64,000 bases of DNA from Singulisphaera sp. GP187 (GTDB lineage: Bacteria; Chloroflexota; Chloroflexia; Chloroflexales; Roseiflexaceae), in the NCBI GenBank assembly GCA_943328915.2, contig CALQBW020000001.1, forward strand, positions 1 to 64,000. The letters run 5' to 3'. Below, piece after piece: positions 56,507-64,000 of the stretch. Each line of letters starts with the position of its first letter. Positions within the stretch are counted from its first letter, which is position 1. A model generated the notes under the pieces. It searched no databases and was not told where the DNA came from. It worked only from the letters and a program-made list of their open reading frames with translations. Position numbers and translations under genes: made by a program.

Positions 56507-57955
56507 ATGTTGCAATTAATCGACATCTTGCACGGCATTGCGCCGGAACATCAATATGATGCAACATTGGTCCCTGTGATGAACATCAGCGATGTGGCGA
56601 TTGATTCACGTTTGGTTATGCCAGGCGCATTGTTTGTGGCGCTCATGGGCGAAACCGTCGATGGGCATGATTTTGTCGCTGCAGCTGCAAATGCAGGCGC
56701 AGTGATTGCATTGGTTGCCACTGCCAAAAGCGAAGCGTTAGCACGAACGCACGGTTGGTCTGTGGTTGTGCCTGGGCAACCAATCCCCGCACAATGGGGA
56801 GGCCCATTATTAATTGCCGTCCCTGACCCATTGACCGCATTGCAACAATTGGCTGCATGGCACCGCCGTCGTTTTAGCCCTGATTGGGTAGTGGGTATTA
56901 CGGGCAGTGTGGGCAAAACGTCAACCAAAGAAGTGGTTTCAGCGTTGGTGAGCGCCTACTTCCCCACACTCAAATCGCCACGAAGTTACAACAGTGAGTC
57001 GACGTTGCCACTTGTGGCACTGCAAATGGATTACACGCATCAGGTTGCAGTATTTGAAATGGGGATGTATTCGGCAGGCGAAATTGCGCTGCTCGCGCAT
57101 ATTGCCCTGCCAAATATTGGGGTAGTGACGACCGTTGGACCTTCGCATCTCGAACGGATGGGAAGCATTGAACGAATTGCTACGGCGAAAGCAGAACTGA
57201 TTCAGGCGTTACCGCCGTCTGGTGTTGCAATTTTGAATGCCGATGACGAGCGGGTTACCGCAATGGCCGACTTAACCGTAGCGCGCGTCGTGCGGTATGG
57301 ACTCCACCCCGCCGCCGATGTGCGCGCACTCGAAATTATCCCGCAGGGATTAGCGGGGACTCAGTTTCGCCTCTTGGCTCCCGGAATCGATGACATTGTC
57401 CATCTCCGTGCCCCTGGCCTACACCAAGTCCGTAATTTGTTGGCGGGGATTGCAGTGGGGATTAGCATGGGGATACCTTGGGAAACATTGCGTGCGGCAA
57501 TAGCGAACATTACGCAACTCCGTTTTGTGCTCTATGGGGGGATCAACGATACCCAAATCATAGATGATGCATACAACGCTGCACCGACTTCGATGCGTGC
57601 GGCAATAGATTTGTTGGGGACAGTCAAATCACGGCGCGTGGCAGTGCTCGGTGATATGCGTGAATTGGGACATATCGAAGAAGCTGCTCACTACGAAGTC
57701 GGGCAATGGGTGGCAGCGGTTGCTGATGTGTTGATTGCCGTTGGGGAGCGTGGTCGTTGGATCGCCGAAGGCGCCAAACATGCGGGGATGACTGCGGTCT
57801 TTACCGCGCCTGATGCCCAATCAGCAATTGGTGTTGTGCGAGCCCAAATCCAACCCGCGGATTGTGTCCTCATCAAAGGGTCGCGTGCAATGGCCATGGA
57901 ACAAATCGTGGCAAATTTACGCGCCGATGGCGTGCTTGTTTCAAAGGAATTATGA
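56507..57955 (+). CDS. murF: UDP-N-acetylmuramoyl-tripeptide--D-alanyl-D-alanine ligase MurF
   Basis: 482 residues. It adds D-Ala-D-Ala to the UDP-MurNAc tripeptide. N-terminal ISDVAIDSRLVMPGALFVAL, ATP-binding GITGSVGKTSTKE (130-142), the central-domain AVFEMGMYSAGEI, and the C-terminal VAVLGDMRELG are all MurF-typical. It follows ftsI directly (TAA-ATG); murE, usually between the two, is absent. Confidence 0.96.
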   Translation: MLQLIDILHGIAPEHQYDATLVPVMNISDVAIDSRLVMPGALFVALMGETVDGHDFVAAAANAGAVIALVATAKSEALARTHGWSVVVPGQPIPAQWGGPLLIAVPDPLTALQQLAAWHRRRFSPDWVVGITGSVGKTSTKEVVSALVSAYFPTLKSPRSYNSESTLPLVALQMDYTHQVAVFEMGMYSAGEIALLAHIALPNIGVVTTVGPSHLERMGSIERIATAKAELIQALPPSGVAILNADDERVTAMADLTVARVVRYGLHPAADVRALEIIPQGLAGTQFRLLAPGIDDIVHLRAPGLHQVRNLLAGIAVGISMGIPWETLRAAIANITQLRFVLYGGINDTQIIDDAYNAAPTSMRAAIDLLGTVKSRRVAVLGDMRELGHIEEAAHYEVGQWVAAVADVLIAVGERGRWIAEGAKHAGMTAVFTAPDAQSAIGVVRAQIQPADCVLIKGSRAMAMEQIVANLRADGVLVSKEL

Positions 57956-57956
57956 C

Positions 57957-58988
57957 ATGCAAGAAACACTTCGCACACTGTTAATCAAAAATATTGATCG
58001 CGGGCTGTTACTTGCAACGGCTGCAGCCATATTAGTGTTATTGAGTGGGCGTTGGTGGATTGAGTTTTTGCGGAGGCACAACATCCGCAAACGTGCGCGC
58101 AACGAAGGCAGCGATACGCGAGCGAGTTATGGACAAATCACCATGGGTGGGGTAATGATGGTGGTTCCCGTCATCATCCTCACGATTATGTTTAACCTCA
58201 TTGACCGATGGTCAATGGTATTGCCCCTTGGAGTAATGCTGAGCTATGCAATATTGGGAGGTATCGACGATTATTTTTCACTCGATACGGTGCATTCGGC
58301 AACATATGGCTTGAGCGAACGGGTCAAGGGGATTGCGCAATGGGTGATTGCATTGGTGGCGAGTTTAGTGTTGTATTTACCGGCGCCGTATGGACTGCAA
58401 CATTCAGGTTTGACCTGGATTCCGTTTATCGGGCGCATTGATTTTGGGTTGTGGTTTATCCCGGTTGCTGCGGTGATTATTTGGACTACCGTCAATGCCG
58501 TGAATATAACCGATGGCGTAGATGGTTTGTCTGGATGGACATTGTTGGTGACGTTTTTTGCATATGGGGTGATTGCCTTTATGAGCGGGCAATTCACCAA
58601 TTTGATGGCGTTATGTTTGACACTGGTGGGTGCATGTGCGGGGTATTTATGGTACAACGCTCATCCTGCAACAGTCATCATGGGAGATTTAGGTTCAATG
58701 GCGTTGGGTGGTGTACTCGCAATTATTGCTTTGCAATCGCAACAATGGTTGCTGCTCCCGGTCGTTGGGATTGTGTTTGTGGGTGAAGGAGTGTCTTCGC
58801 TGTTGCAAATTGGGTATTTTAAATACACCCGATGGCGTACGGGGACGGGGGTGCGATTGTTCAAAATGGCACCGCTTCATCATCATTTGCGTATTAATGG
58901 ATGGAGTAATCCACAAATTACGCAACGGTTTGTAGTTATCAATATGGCAAGTGCGTTGTTGGCGATTTCGTTGTCATTGTGGAATTAA
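57957..58988 (+). CDS. mraY: MraY-like phospho-MurNAc-pentapeptide translocase, divergent copy
   Basis: 343 residues, about ten membrane segments. MraY makes lipid I from UDP-MurNAc-pentapeptide and undecaprenyl phosphate. Retained: DD at 104-105, NITDGVDGL (183-191), GD at 243-244, HHH at 308-310. Changed: the first-loop motif normally K-x-GTPTMGG reads ASYGQITMGG, and the HHHFE motif reads HHHLR. It may have altered activity or a different substrate. It begins two bases after murF and is followed by the more canonical copy. Confidence 0.88.
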   Translation: MQETLRTLLIKNIDRGLLLATAAAILVLLSGRWWIEFLRRHNIRKRARNEGSDTRASYGQITMGGVMMVVPVIILTIMFNLIDRWSMVLPLGVMLSYAILGGIDDYFSLDTVHSATYGLSERVKGIAQWVIALVASLVLYLPAPYGLQHSGLTWIPFIGRIDFGLWFIPVAAVIIWTTVNAVNITDGVDGLSGWTLLVTFFAYGVIAFMSGQFTNLMALCLTLVGACAGYLWYNAHPATVIMGDLGSMALGGVLAIIALQSQQWLLLPVVGIVFVGEGVSSLLQIGYFKYTRWRTGTGVRLFKMAPLHHHLRINGWSNPQITQRFVVINMASALLAISLSLWN

Positions 58989-59078
58989 CTATGCTGGGCA
59001 ATGCGCACAGGGGACGGCGGTGCTGGACATCGCTGGTGGTCATTGACTCGGATCTACACCATCGGGAAGGGGACGAAG

Positions 59079-60176
59079 GTGCAAAATACATTACGATCAT
59101 TATTGGTGCTTGATATGTCACGTGCCTTGTTATTGGCGGCGGGTGCATTTGTGGTTACCATTATTTTTGGTCGCTATTGGCTCAGCGTACTGCAGCGATA
59201 TCGAATTGGGAAGCGAGTCCGTGTCGATGGCCCGCAAAGTCATCTGGTTAAAACCGGGACACTGACTATGGGCGGATTGATGATTATAGCGCCAGTCATC
59301 GTGCTGACGATGGGCTTTAATTTGGTCGACCGTTGGTCAATGGTTGTGCCGCTGGTTACCTTGATTTTGTTTGGGTTACTCGGTGCTGTTGATGATTACT
59401 TGTCCCTTGAACGCTCTGCCAAAGAACAATATGGATTTAGCGAACGCGTGAAATTAGTGCTTCAGATTATCCTGGCGCTCGGGATTAGTTTAGCGCTCTA
59501 CCTCCCCCAGCCATTCGGGTTGGCCAATTCAGGGTTGGTACGTATTCCTTTCCTGGGAAGCTACGACATCGGTTTTTGGTTCTTCCCCGTTGCGGCATTC
59601 ATCATTGTAGCGACGAGCAACGCGGTCAATTTAACCGATGGCCTCGATGGTTTAGCCGGGTGGAATTTGGCAATAGCATTTAGTGCGTACGGCGTGATTA
59701 CTTTTTTGAGTGGTGAGTTTACCAATTTGATGACCCTCAGTTTCACATTGGTGGGGGCTTGTGTCGCGTTTTTGTGGTACAACGCCCATCCCGCCCAGGT
59801 TTTTATGGGTGATTTAGGGTCTATGGCACTCGGTGCGGTCCTGGCTGTGATTGCCTTGCAATCGCAGCAATGGCTCCTCTTGCCATTGATTGGAGTGGTG
59901 TTTGTAGGGGAGGCATTATCATCGGTAATTCAAAAAGGATATTACAAATATAGCCGTTGGCGGACCGGGACACCCATTCGGGTCTTTCGTATGGCTCCGC
60001 TCCATCACCATTTTGAACTCGGTGGGTGGAGTGAAACGCAAATTACGCAACGGTTTGTATTGATTACCATGATCGCAACCTTGATCGGAGTCTCCTTGGC
60101 ATTGACCTTCCAACAACCACATACTGCTCAGATACCAGTTGCAAAGCCGCAAATTACGGATTCAGAAACGAAGTGA
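59079..60176 (+). CDS. mraY: Phospho-N-acetylmuramoyl-pentapeptide-transferase MraY, canonical copy
   Basis: 365 residues from GTG 59079, with AAGGGG about six bases upstream; upstream in-frame codons are not protein-like. Motifs: KTGTLTMGG in the first loop, DD at 105-106, NLTDGLDGL (184-192), D245 (MGDLG) and HHHFE at 309-313. About ten membrane segments plus a C-terminal tail missing in the first copy. This is the better candidate for the essential lipid I synthase. Confidence 0.93.
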   Translation: MQNTLRSLLVLDMSRALLLAAGAFVVTIIFGRYWLSVLQRYRIGKRVRVDGPQSHLVKTGTLTMGGLMIIAPVIVLTMGFNLVDRWSMVVPLVTLILFGLLGAVDDYLSLERSAKEQYGFSERVKLVLQIILALGISLALYLPQPFGLANSGLVRIPFLGSYDIGFWFFPVAAFIIVATSNAVNLTDGLDGLAGWNLAIAFSAYGVITFLSGEFTNLMTLSFTLVGACVAFLWYNAHPAQVFMGDLGSMALGAVLAVIALQSQQWLLLPLIGVVFVGEALSSVIQKGYYKYSRWRTGTPIRVFRMAPLHHHFELGGWSETQITQRFVLITMIATLIGVSLALTFQQPHTAQIPVAKPQITDSETK

Positions 60177-60187
60177 AGAGGGCGGCG

Positions 60188-61588
60188 ATGGAATTACGTG
60201 GTAAAAAAATCGTTGTGATGGGGTTGGGAGTGCATGGTGGTGGACTTGGTGTGGCCCGTTTTTGTGCAGAAGCTGGTGCTGAGGTCGTGGTGACTGATCT
60301 CCGCAACGCCGAGCTCCTTGCAGATTCTTTGACGGCACTGGCAGACCTGCCAATCACTTTCGTGTTGGGCGAACATCGCGCGAGCGACTTCCAACATTGT
60401 GATATTGTGGTACAAAACCCCGCCGTACCAGCTACATCGCCGTTTTTGGCAATGGCACGTGCTGCGGGTGCCCAGATCGAAATGGAAATGACCCTCTTTT
60501 TTCGTTTATGTCCGGCTCCGATTATCGGGATTACTGGTACCAAAGGCAAAACAACGACTGCTACGCTCACCGCGTGGTTGCTCAGTGCGTGGCGACCCGA
60601 GACCATCCTTGCCGGCAACATGCGCATCTCGGCATTGGCACAACTTGCCCAAATCACCCCAACTACACCTGTGGTATTGGAATTGTCTTCGTTTGTGCTG
60701 GAAGGGCTTGATACCGCATGCTTGAGCCCAGCGTATGCAGCGATTACGAACATTCACCCTGATCATCTCGATCGCTATGGCGATATGGCAAGTTATATTG
60801 CAGCAAAAGCCGCGATTGGACGCCATCAGCGACCGCAAAACACCTTGATTTTGCATTCTGACGATCCAGTTTTGCAACAGCTCTCTGCTTCAATGCCAGC
60901 GCACGTCCTTTGGAGTGGTACAAGCCAGCCGGGCTCCCCACATAATGGTGATACCTGGTGGCAGGATGATACGTTGTATTGCGAAATAACTACTGGTGCT
61001 CAACAAGTCGCGCATGCAGGTGATGTGCAATTAGCAGGGGTGCATAGTCGTGCCAATGTGGCGATGGCCGTTGCGCTGGTATTACAGTTGGGGATGCCGA
61101 CAGCGTTAATTGCACCTGCACTCCGTCAATTTAGCGGGGTCGAACATCGACAAGAACGGGTCGCGACGATCAACGGACATACTTTTGTCAATGATACTGC
61201 TGCCACAATGCCAGATGCAGCAATGGCTGCCCTTGAATGTATGCCCAAGCCAATTGTATGGATTGCGGGTGGGGCAGACAAAAAATTAGTTTTTGACGAG
61301 TTAGCCCATGTCGCTGCACAACATACCCATAAAATAGTGTTGCTTGATGGCACGGCCACCGCTGCTTTGCGTACTGCGTTAGATGGAGTCGGCATCACTC
61401 ACCGGATTGTAGGGAATTATGATTCGTTGGCTGATGCAGTACGTGCCGCACAGCAGGCCGCACCGCATCCGGCGACGATTTTGTTATCACCGGGGTGCGC
61501 AAGTTTTGGGATGTTTCGCAATGAATTTCATCGCGGCGAAGAATTTCGAGCCGTGGTGGCACGCCTCGGTATAGAGGAGTCAATATGA
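60188..61588 (+). CDS. murD: UDP-N-acetylmuramoylalanine--D-glutamate ligase MurD
   Basis: 466 residues from ATG 60188, with AAGAGGG before it; a GTG five codons earlier is an alternative. It adds D-Glu to UDP-MurNAc-L-Ala. N-terminal VVMGLGVHGGGLGVARF, ATP loop GITGTKGKTTT (114-124), NIHPDHLDRYG and the C-terminal FGMFRNEFHRGEEF are typical. Its stop overlaps the rhomboid start (ATGA). Confidence 0.96.
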   Translation: MELRGKKIVVMGLGVHGGGLGVARFCAEAGAEVVVTDLRNAELLADSLTALADLPITFVLGEHRASDFQHCDIVVQNPAVPATSPFLAMARAAGAQIEMEMTLFFRLCPAPIIGITGTKGKTTTATLTAWLLSAWRPETILAGNMRISALAQLAQITPTTPVVLELSSFVLEGLDTACLSPAYAAITNIHPDHLDRYGDMASYIAAKAAIGRHQRPQNTLILHSDDPVLQQLSASMPAHVLWSGTSQPGSPHNGDTWWQDDTLYCEITTGAQQVAHAGDVQLAGVHSRANVAMAVALVLQLGMPTALIAPALRQFSGVEHRQERVATINGHTFVNDTAATMPDAAMAALECMPKPIVWIAGGADKKLVFDELAHVAAQHTHKIVLLDGTATAALRTALDGVGITHRIVGNYDSLADAVRAAQQAAPHPATILLSPGCASFGMFRNEFHRGEEFRAVVARLGIEESI

Positions 61589-62346
61589 GTCAATCACCAA
61601 TTACGAGCGGGATACAACGGTTGTGGGGGAATAGTACGCCAGCAGTGCGCATTATTGCCCTTACCAATATCATCGTATTTGCAATTCCAGCTTTGGCTGA
61701 CTTCGTCGGATTTCGGATTTTGGGGATTTCAGTAGGTAATTTGTTGTTGATATGGGGTGCCAAGGACAATATTGCAATTGCTGCTGGGGATCAATATTAC
61801 CGGTTTATCACCATGATGTTTTTGCATGGTGGTTTATTGCATTTGTTGTTCAATACAATTGCTTTGACCTCATTTGGTAGCGAAATCGAGCGTATCGCTG
61901 GCTCACAACGCTTTCTTGGCATATATTTTGTGGGTGGGGTGTTGGGTGGTGTTGCCTCATATGTCTTTTCACCAAACCCAGCTGTTGGTGCATCAGGAGC
62001 GATTTTTGCGCTGATTGGCGCTGAAATTGTTTTTATCTGGCAAAATCGGGCCGTCTTTGGTGACCGCGCCAAACAAATGTTGGGGAGCGTGGGATTTACG
62101 GCAATCGCCAATATCGGCATTGGTTTTTCGGTCCCCAACATTGACAATATGGCGCATATTGGTGGGCTTATTGGTGGTCTGGCGTGTGGGTTTTGTTTGA
62201 TGCCATTGTTGGTGGCGGTTGCATCCGATGCGGGTCCTATTCGAATTCGCCAAGGTCGACCATGGGGCTGGTACGGCGTATTGGCCGTAGCAATTGCTAT
62301 CGTTGCGGTCGTGATGGTGGTAGTGCCCGCGGTTGATTTGGGTTAA
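61585..62346 (+). CDS. Rhomboid family intramembrane serine protease
   Basis: 253 residues, six to seven membrane segments. H81-x4-H86-x3-N90 in the second helix, catalytic S137 in GASGAIF and H191 in NMAHIGGLIGG are all present, so it should be active. It cleaves membrane proteins within the bilayer; substrate unknown. Placement between murD and ftsW, coupled by ATGA to murD, is unusual and suggests a role in envelope or division protein processing. Confidence 0.93.
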   Translation: MSQSPITSGIQRLWGNSTPAVRIIALTNIIVFAIPALADFVGFRILGISVGNLLLIWGAKDNIAIAAGDQYYRFITMMFLHGGLLHLLFNTIALTSFGSEIERIAGSQRFLGIYFVGGVLGGVASYVFSPNPAVGASGAIFALIGAEIVFIWQNRAVFGDRAKQMLGSVGFTAIANIGIGFSVPNIDNMAHIGGLIGGLACGFCLMPLLVAVASDAGPIRIRQGRPWGWYGVLAVAIAIVAVVMVVVPAVDLG

Positions 62347-62359
62347 GAGGATATTGGCA

Positions 62360-63640
62360 ATGAGCGACACCACTGGGAATATGAGTTTTAGCGAACGTAC
62401 CAAACACAAACCAGATTATCAATTGCTGGTGTGTGTAGGTATCATGGTGCCGTTTGGGTTGGTGATGGTCTATAGTGCGTCGTTTGTTGAAGGCTTTGTC
62501 TATTACAATGATGGCTTGCACTATTTAATGCGCCAATTATTTGCTGCCTTCGTCGGGACGATAGGATTTTTGGTCACGCAACGCATACATTATAGATGGT
62601 GGCACAATTATGCCTTGCATTTGTTTGTGCTGTCACTTATGTTGTTGTTTGTGACGGGATTTGTGCTACCGAGATCTATTACGGAAGTCAACGGTTCGCG
62701 AAGCTGGATACGGCTAGGCTTTTTTAGTGTGCAACCCTCGGAATTCGTCAAATTAACCTTGATTATTTACCTAGCAAGTTGGTTGTCACGGCGTGGGCCG
62801 CGGATGGCTAACCTGCTTAATGGCACGATCCCTTTTGGGGTCATTGTGGGCCTTGTTACTGCGTTGGTAATGGTCGGCAAAGATCTCGGTTCGGCCACGA
62901 TTATAGTCGCCGTATCGGCGTTGATTTATTTTGTGGCAGGAGCGAGTCTTTTTCATTTGTTTTGTGCGGGATTATTGGGTCTGGTATCGTTTTTGGTAGG
63001 GATAAATGTAGCTGCCTACCGTTTGGATCGTATTAATGCATGGCTTGATCCGTTTGCGTATTATAGTGGGTCAGGATTCCAGCCGTTGCATGCATTGTAT
63101 GCCCTGGCATCGGGGGGTATTTTTGGGGTGGGATTGGGGCAATCTCGCCAAAAATATCTCTGGTTACCGCAATCCTACACCGACACGATTTTGGCGGTTA
63201 TCGGGGAAGAAATGGGGCTCATTGGCACGTTATTTGTGGTAGGATGTTTTGTCTTTTTGGCATATCGTGGCTTCAAAATTGCGAGAAGTGCACCGAATAC
63301 ATTTGGTGCGTTGTTGGCAACTGGGATTACGTTGTGGTTGGTAGTCCAAGCAATCGTTAATTTGGCGGTGGTGACATCACTCGCACCATTTACCGGCATT
63401 ACTTTGCCGTTTTTGAGTTACGGTGGGACGTCGCTGATGATTAGTATGGTTTCGACTGGGATTTTATTAAATATTTCAAAATATACCCTTGCGGACGATA
63501 TGAGTCCTGGGGTTTTGAGGTTGGTATATGAACAATTACGCACATTCATCGCTGCTCTTTCTCCTTTCTGGCGGCGGGACGGGGGGGCACGTTTATCCCT
63601 CCCTGGCAGTCGCCGCAGCGCTCGCAAGCCTCCCAAATAA
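62360..63640 (+). CDS. ftsW: Peptidoglycan polymerase FtsW (SEDS family)
   Basis: 426 residues from ATG 62360 (AGAGG nine bases upstream). SEDS glycosyltransferase that polymerises lipid II at the septum with FtsI. Ten or so membrane segments; SWIRLGFFSVQPSEFVKL and, near the end, GITLPFLSYGGTS are family signatures. The last approximately 35 residues are basic and overlap the start of murG in another frame. Confidence 0.95.
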   Translation: MSDTTGNMSFSERTKHKPDYQLLVCVGIMVPFGLVMVYSASFVEGFVYYNDGLHYLMRQLFAAFVGTIGFLVTQRIHYRWWHNYALHLFVLSLMLLFVTGFVLPRSITEVNGSRSWIRLGFFSVQPSEFVKLTLIIYLASWLSRRGPRMANLLNGTIPFGVIVGLVTALVMVGKDLGSATIIVAVSALIYFVAGASLFHLFCAGLLGLVSFLVGINVAAYRLDRINAWLDPFAYYSGSGFQPLHALYALASGGIFGVGLGQSRQKYLWLPQSYTDTILAVIGEEMGLIGTLFVVGCFVFLAYRGFKIARSAPNTFGALLATGITLWLVVQAIVNLAVVTSLAPFTGITLPFLSYGGTSLMISMVSTGILLNISKYTLADDMSPGVLRLVYEQLRTFIAALSPFWRRDGGARLSLPGSRRSARKPPK

Positions 63641-64000
63641 CCCGCGGGTGGCCTATATAGGTAGTCCTGACGGGATGGAAGGTGATATCGTGCGTGTTGA
63701 AAGTAATCTTCCTTTTTGGTCGATTGAGGCCGCTGCGGTGCGTGGTCGTGGGTTCGGCGCGCTGCTCAAAAATAGTTGGCGCTTGCTACGTGGTGTCGTG
63801 CAAGCAATTGCACTCATCCAACGCACCCAGCCTGCGGCTATTTTTGGTACGGGCGGATATGTCTGTGTCCCGTTATTTGTCGCCGCCTGGGTGATGGGCG
63901 TACCGAGTGCCATTTATTTGCCTGACGTGGTTCCGGGTTTGGCAGTGCGCTTTTTGTCACGCCTTGCCACGGTCACGCTTGGAAGTATTCCTGATGCGGC
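63538..64000 (+). CDS. murG: UDP-GlcNAc:lipid I N-acetylglucosaminyltransferase MurG (partial)
   Basis: Starts at ATG 63538 with GAGGT about seven bases upstream and runs off the right edge (about 154 codons visible). The G-loop GGGTGGHVYPSLAVA (residues about 15-29) and the second loop FGTGGYVCVPLFVAA identify MurG, which converts lipid I to lipid II on the cytoplasmic face. The first 103 bases, including the first G-loop, overlap the end of ftsW in a different frame. Confidence 0.93.

Overview
The window looks like a chromosomal segment of a member of the Chloroflexota, possibly a Herpetosiphon-like filamentous genus; the rank below phylum is a guess. The main clues are two genes for very large 'YYY' membrane proteins (DUF2298 family, typical of this phylum), RCC1-repeat and CHAT-type proteins, a STAND ATPase, roughly 50% GC, and the combination of a division/cell-wall cluster with no sign of outer-membrane genes. 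I see no insertion sequence, prophage, integron or CRISPR array.

Layout. 1-2.1 kb: minus-strand tat-type gene, acpP, nusB and a divergent Asp23-like gene. 1.6-4.3 kb: rpsO and pnp on the plus strand, with a terminator and a structured leader between them. 4.4-9.9 kb: small-molecule metabolism (2OG-Fe(II) oxygenase, two tandem aldo/keto reductases, a dienelactone hydrolase-like enzyme, a DUF6295-like protein, a PLP aminotransferase). 9.9-19.3 kb: a long minus-strand housekeeping block (HAD phosphatase, ruvA, tRNA-Gly with its own promoter and terminator, glycosyltransferase, c-di-AMP receptor-like protein, ruvC, yebC, ftsH, hpt, tilS, an unannotated small ORF, cmk). 20-24.9 kb: minus-strand sugar/surface-glycan genes (Gfo/Idh oxidoreductase, SDR, methyltransferase, glycosyltransferase, CDP-paratose epimerase-like protein). 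25.3-35.4 kb: the two DUF2298 genes. 35.5-40.5 kb: ABC exporter, a small anchored FG-GAP-like protein, a MATE exporter and a deoxynucleoside kinase. 40.8-43.3 kb: STAND/TPR ATPase. 43.7-50.5 kb: a minus-strand operon (PfkB kinase, BtpA-like protein, two glycosyltransferases, a membrane-anchored degenerate CHAT protein, selA), largely joined by overlapping start and stop codons. 50.8-52.6 kb: a secreted RCC1 propeller and moaC. 52.8-64 kb: the dcw cluster mraZ-rsmH-ftsL-ftsI-murF-mraY-mraY-murD-rhomboid-ftsW-murG.

The dcw cluster is the most informative region. It opens with a near-consensus promoter followed at once by three TGGGG direct repeats spaced as in known MraZ operators. It lacks murE, carries two different mraY genes side by side (the first diverged at conserved residues), has a rhomboid protease gene coupled to murD, and has the start of murG (including its glycine loop) buried in the end of ftsW. 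Other points for a second look are the 2,571-residue fusion of a GT-C-like module, two DUF2298 modules and TPRs; the coupling of an apparently catalytically dead CHAT protein to a selA that has no selB or selC nearby; and a 72-codon ORF squeezed between cmk and tilS with an excellent ribosome binding site and a TTGA overlap with tilS.
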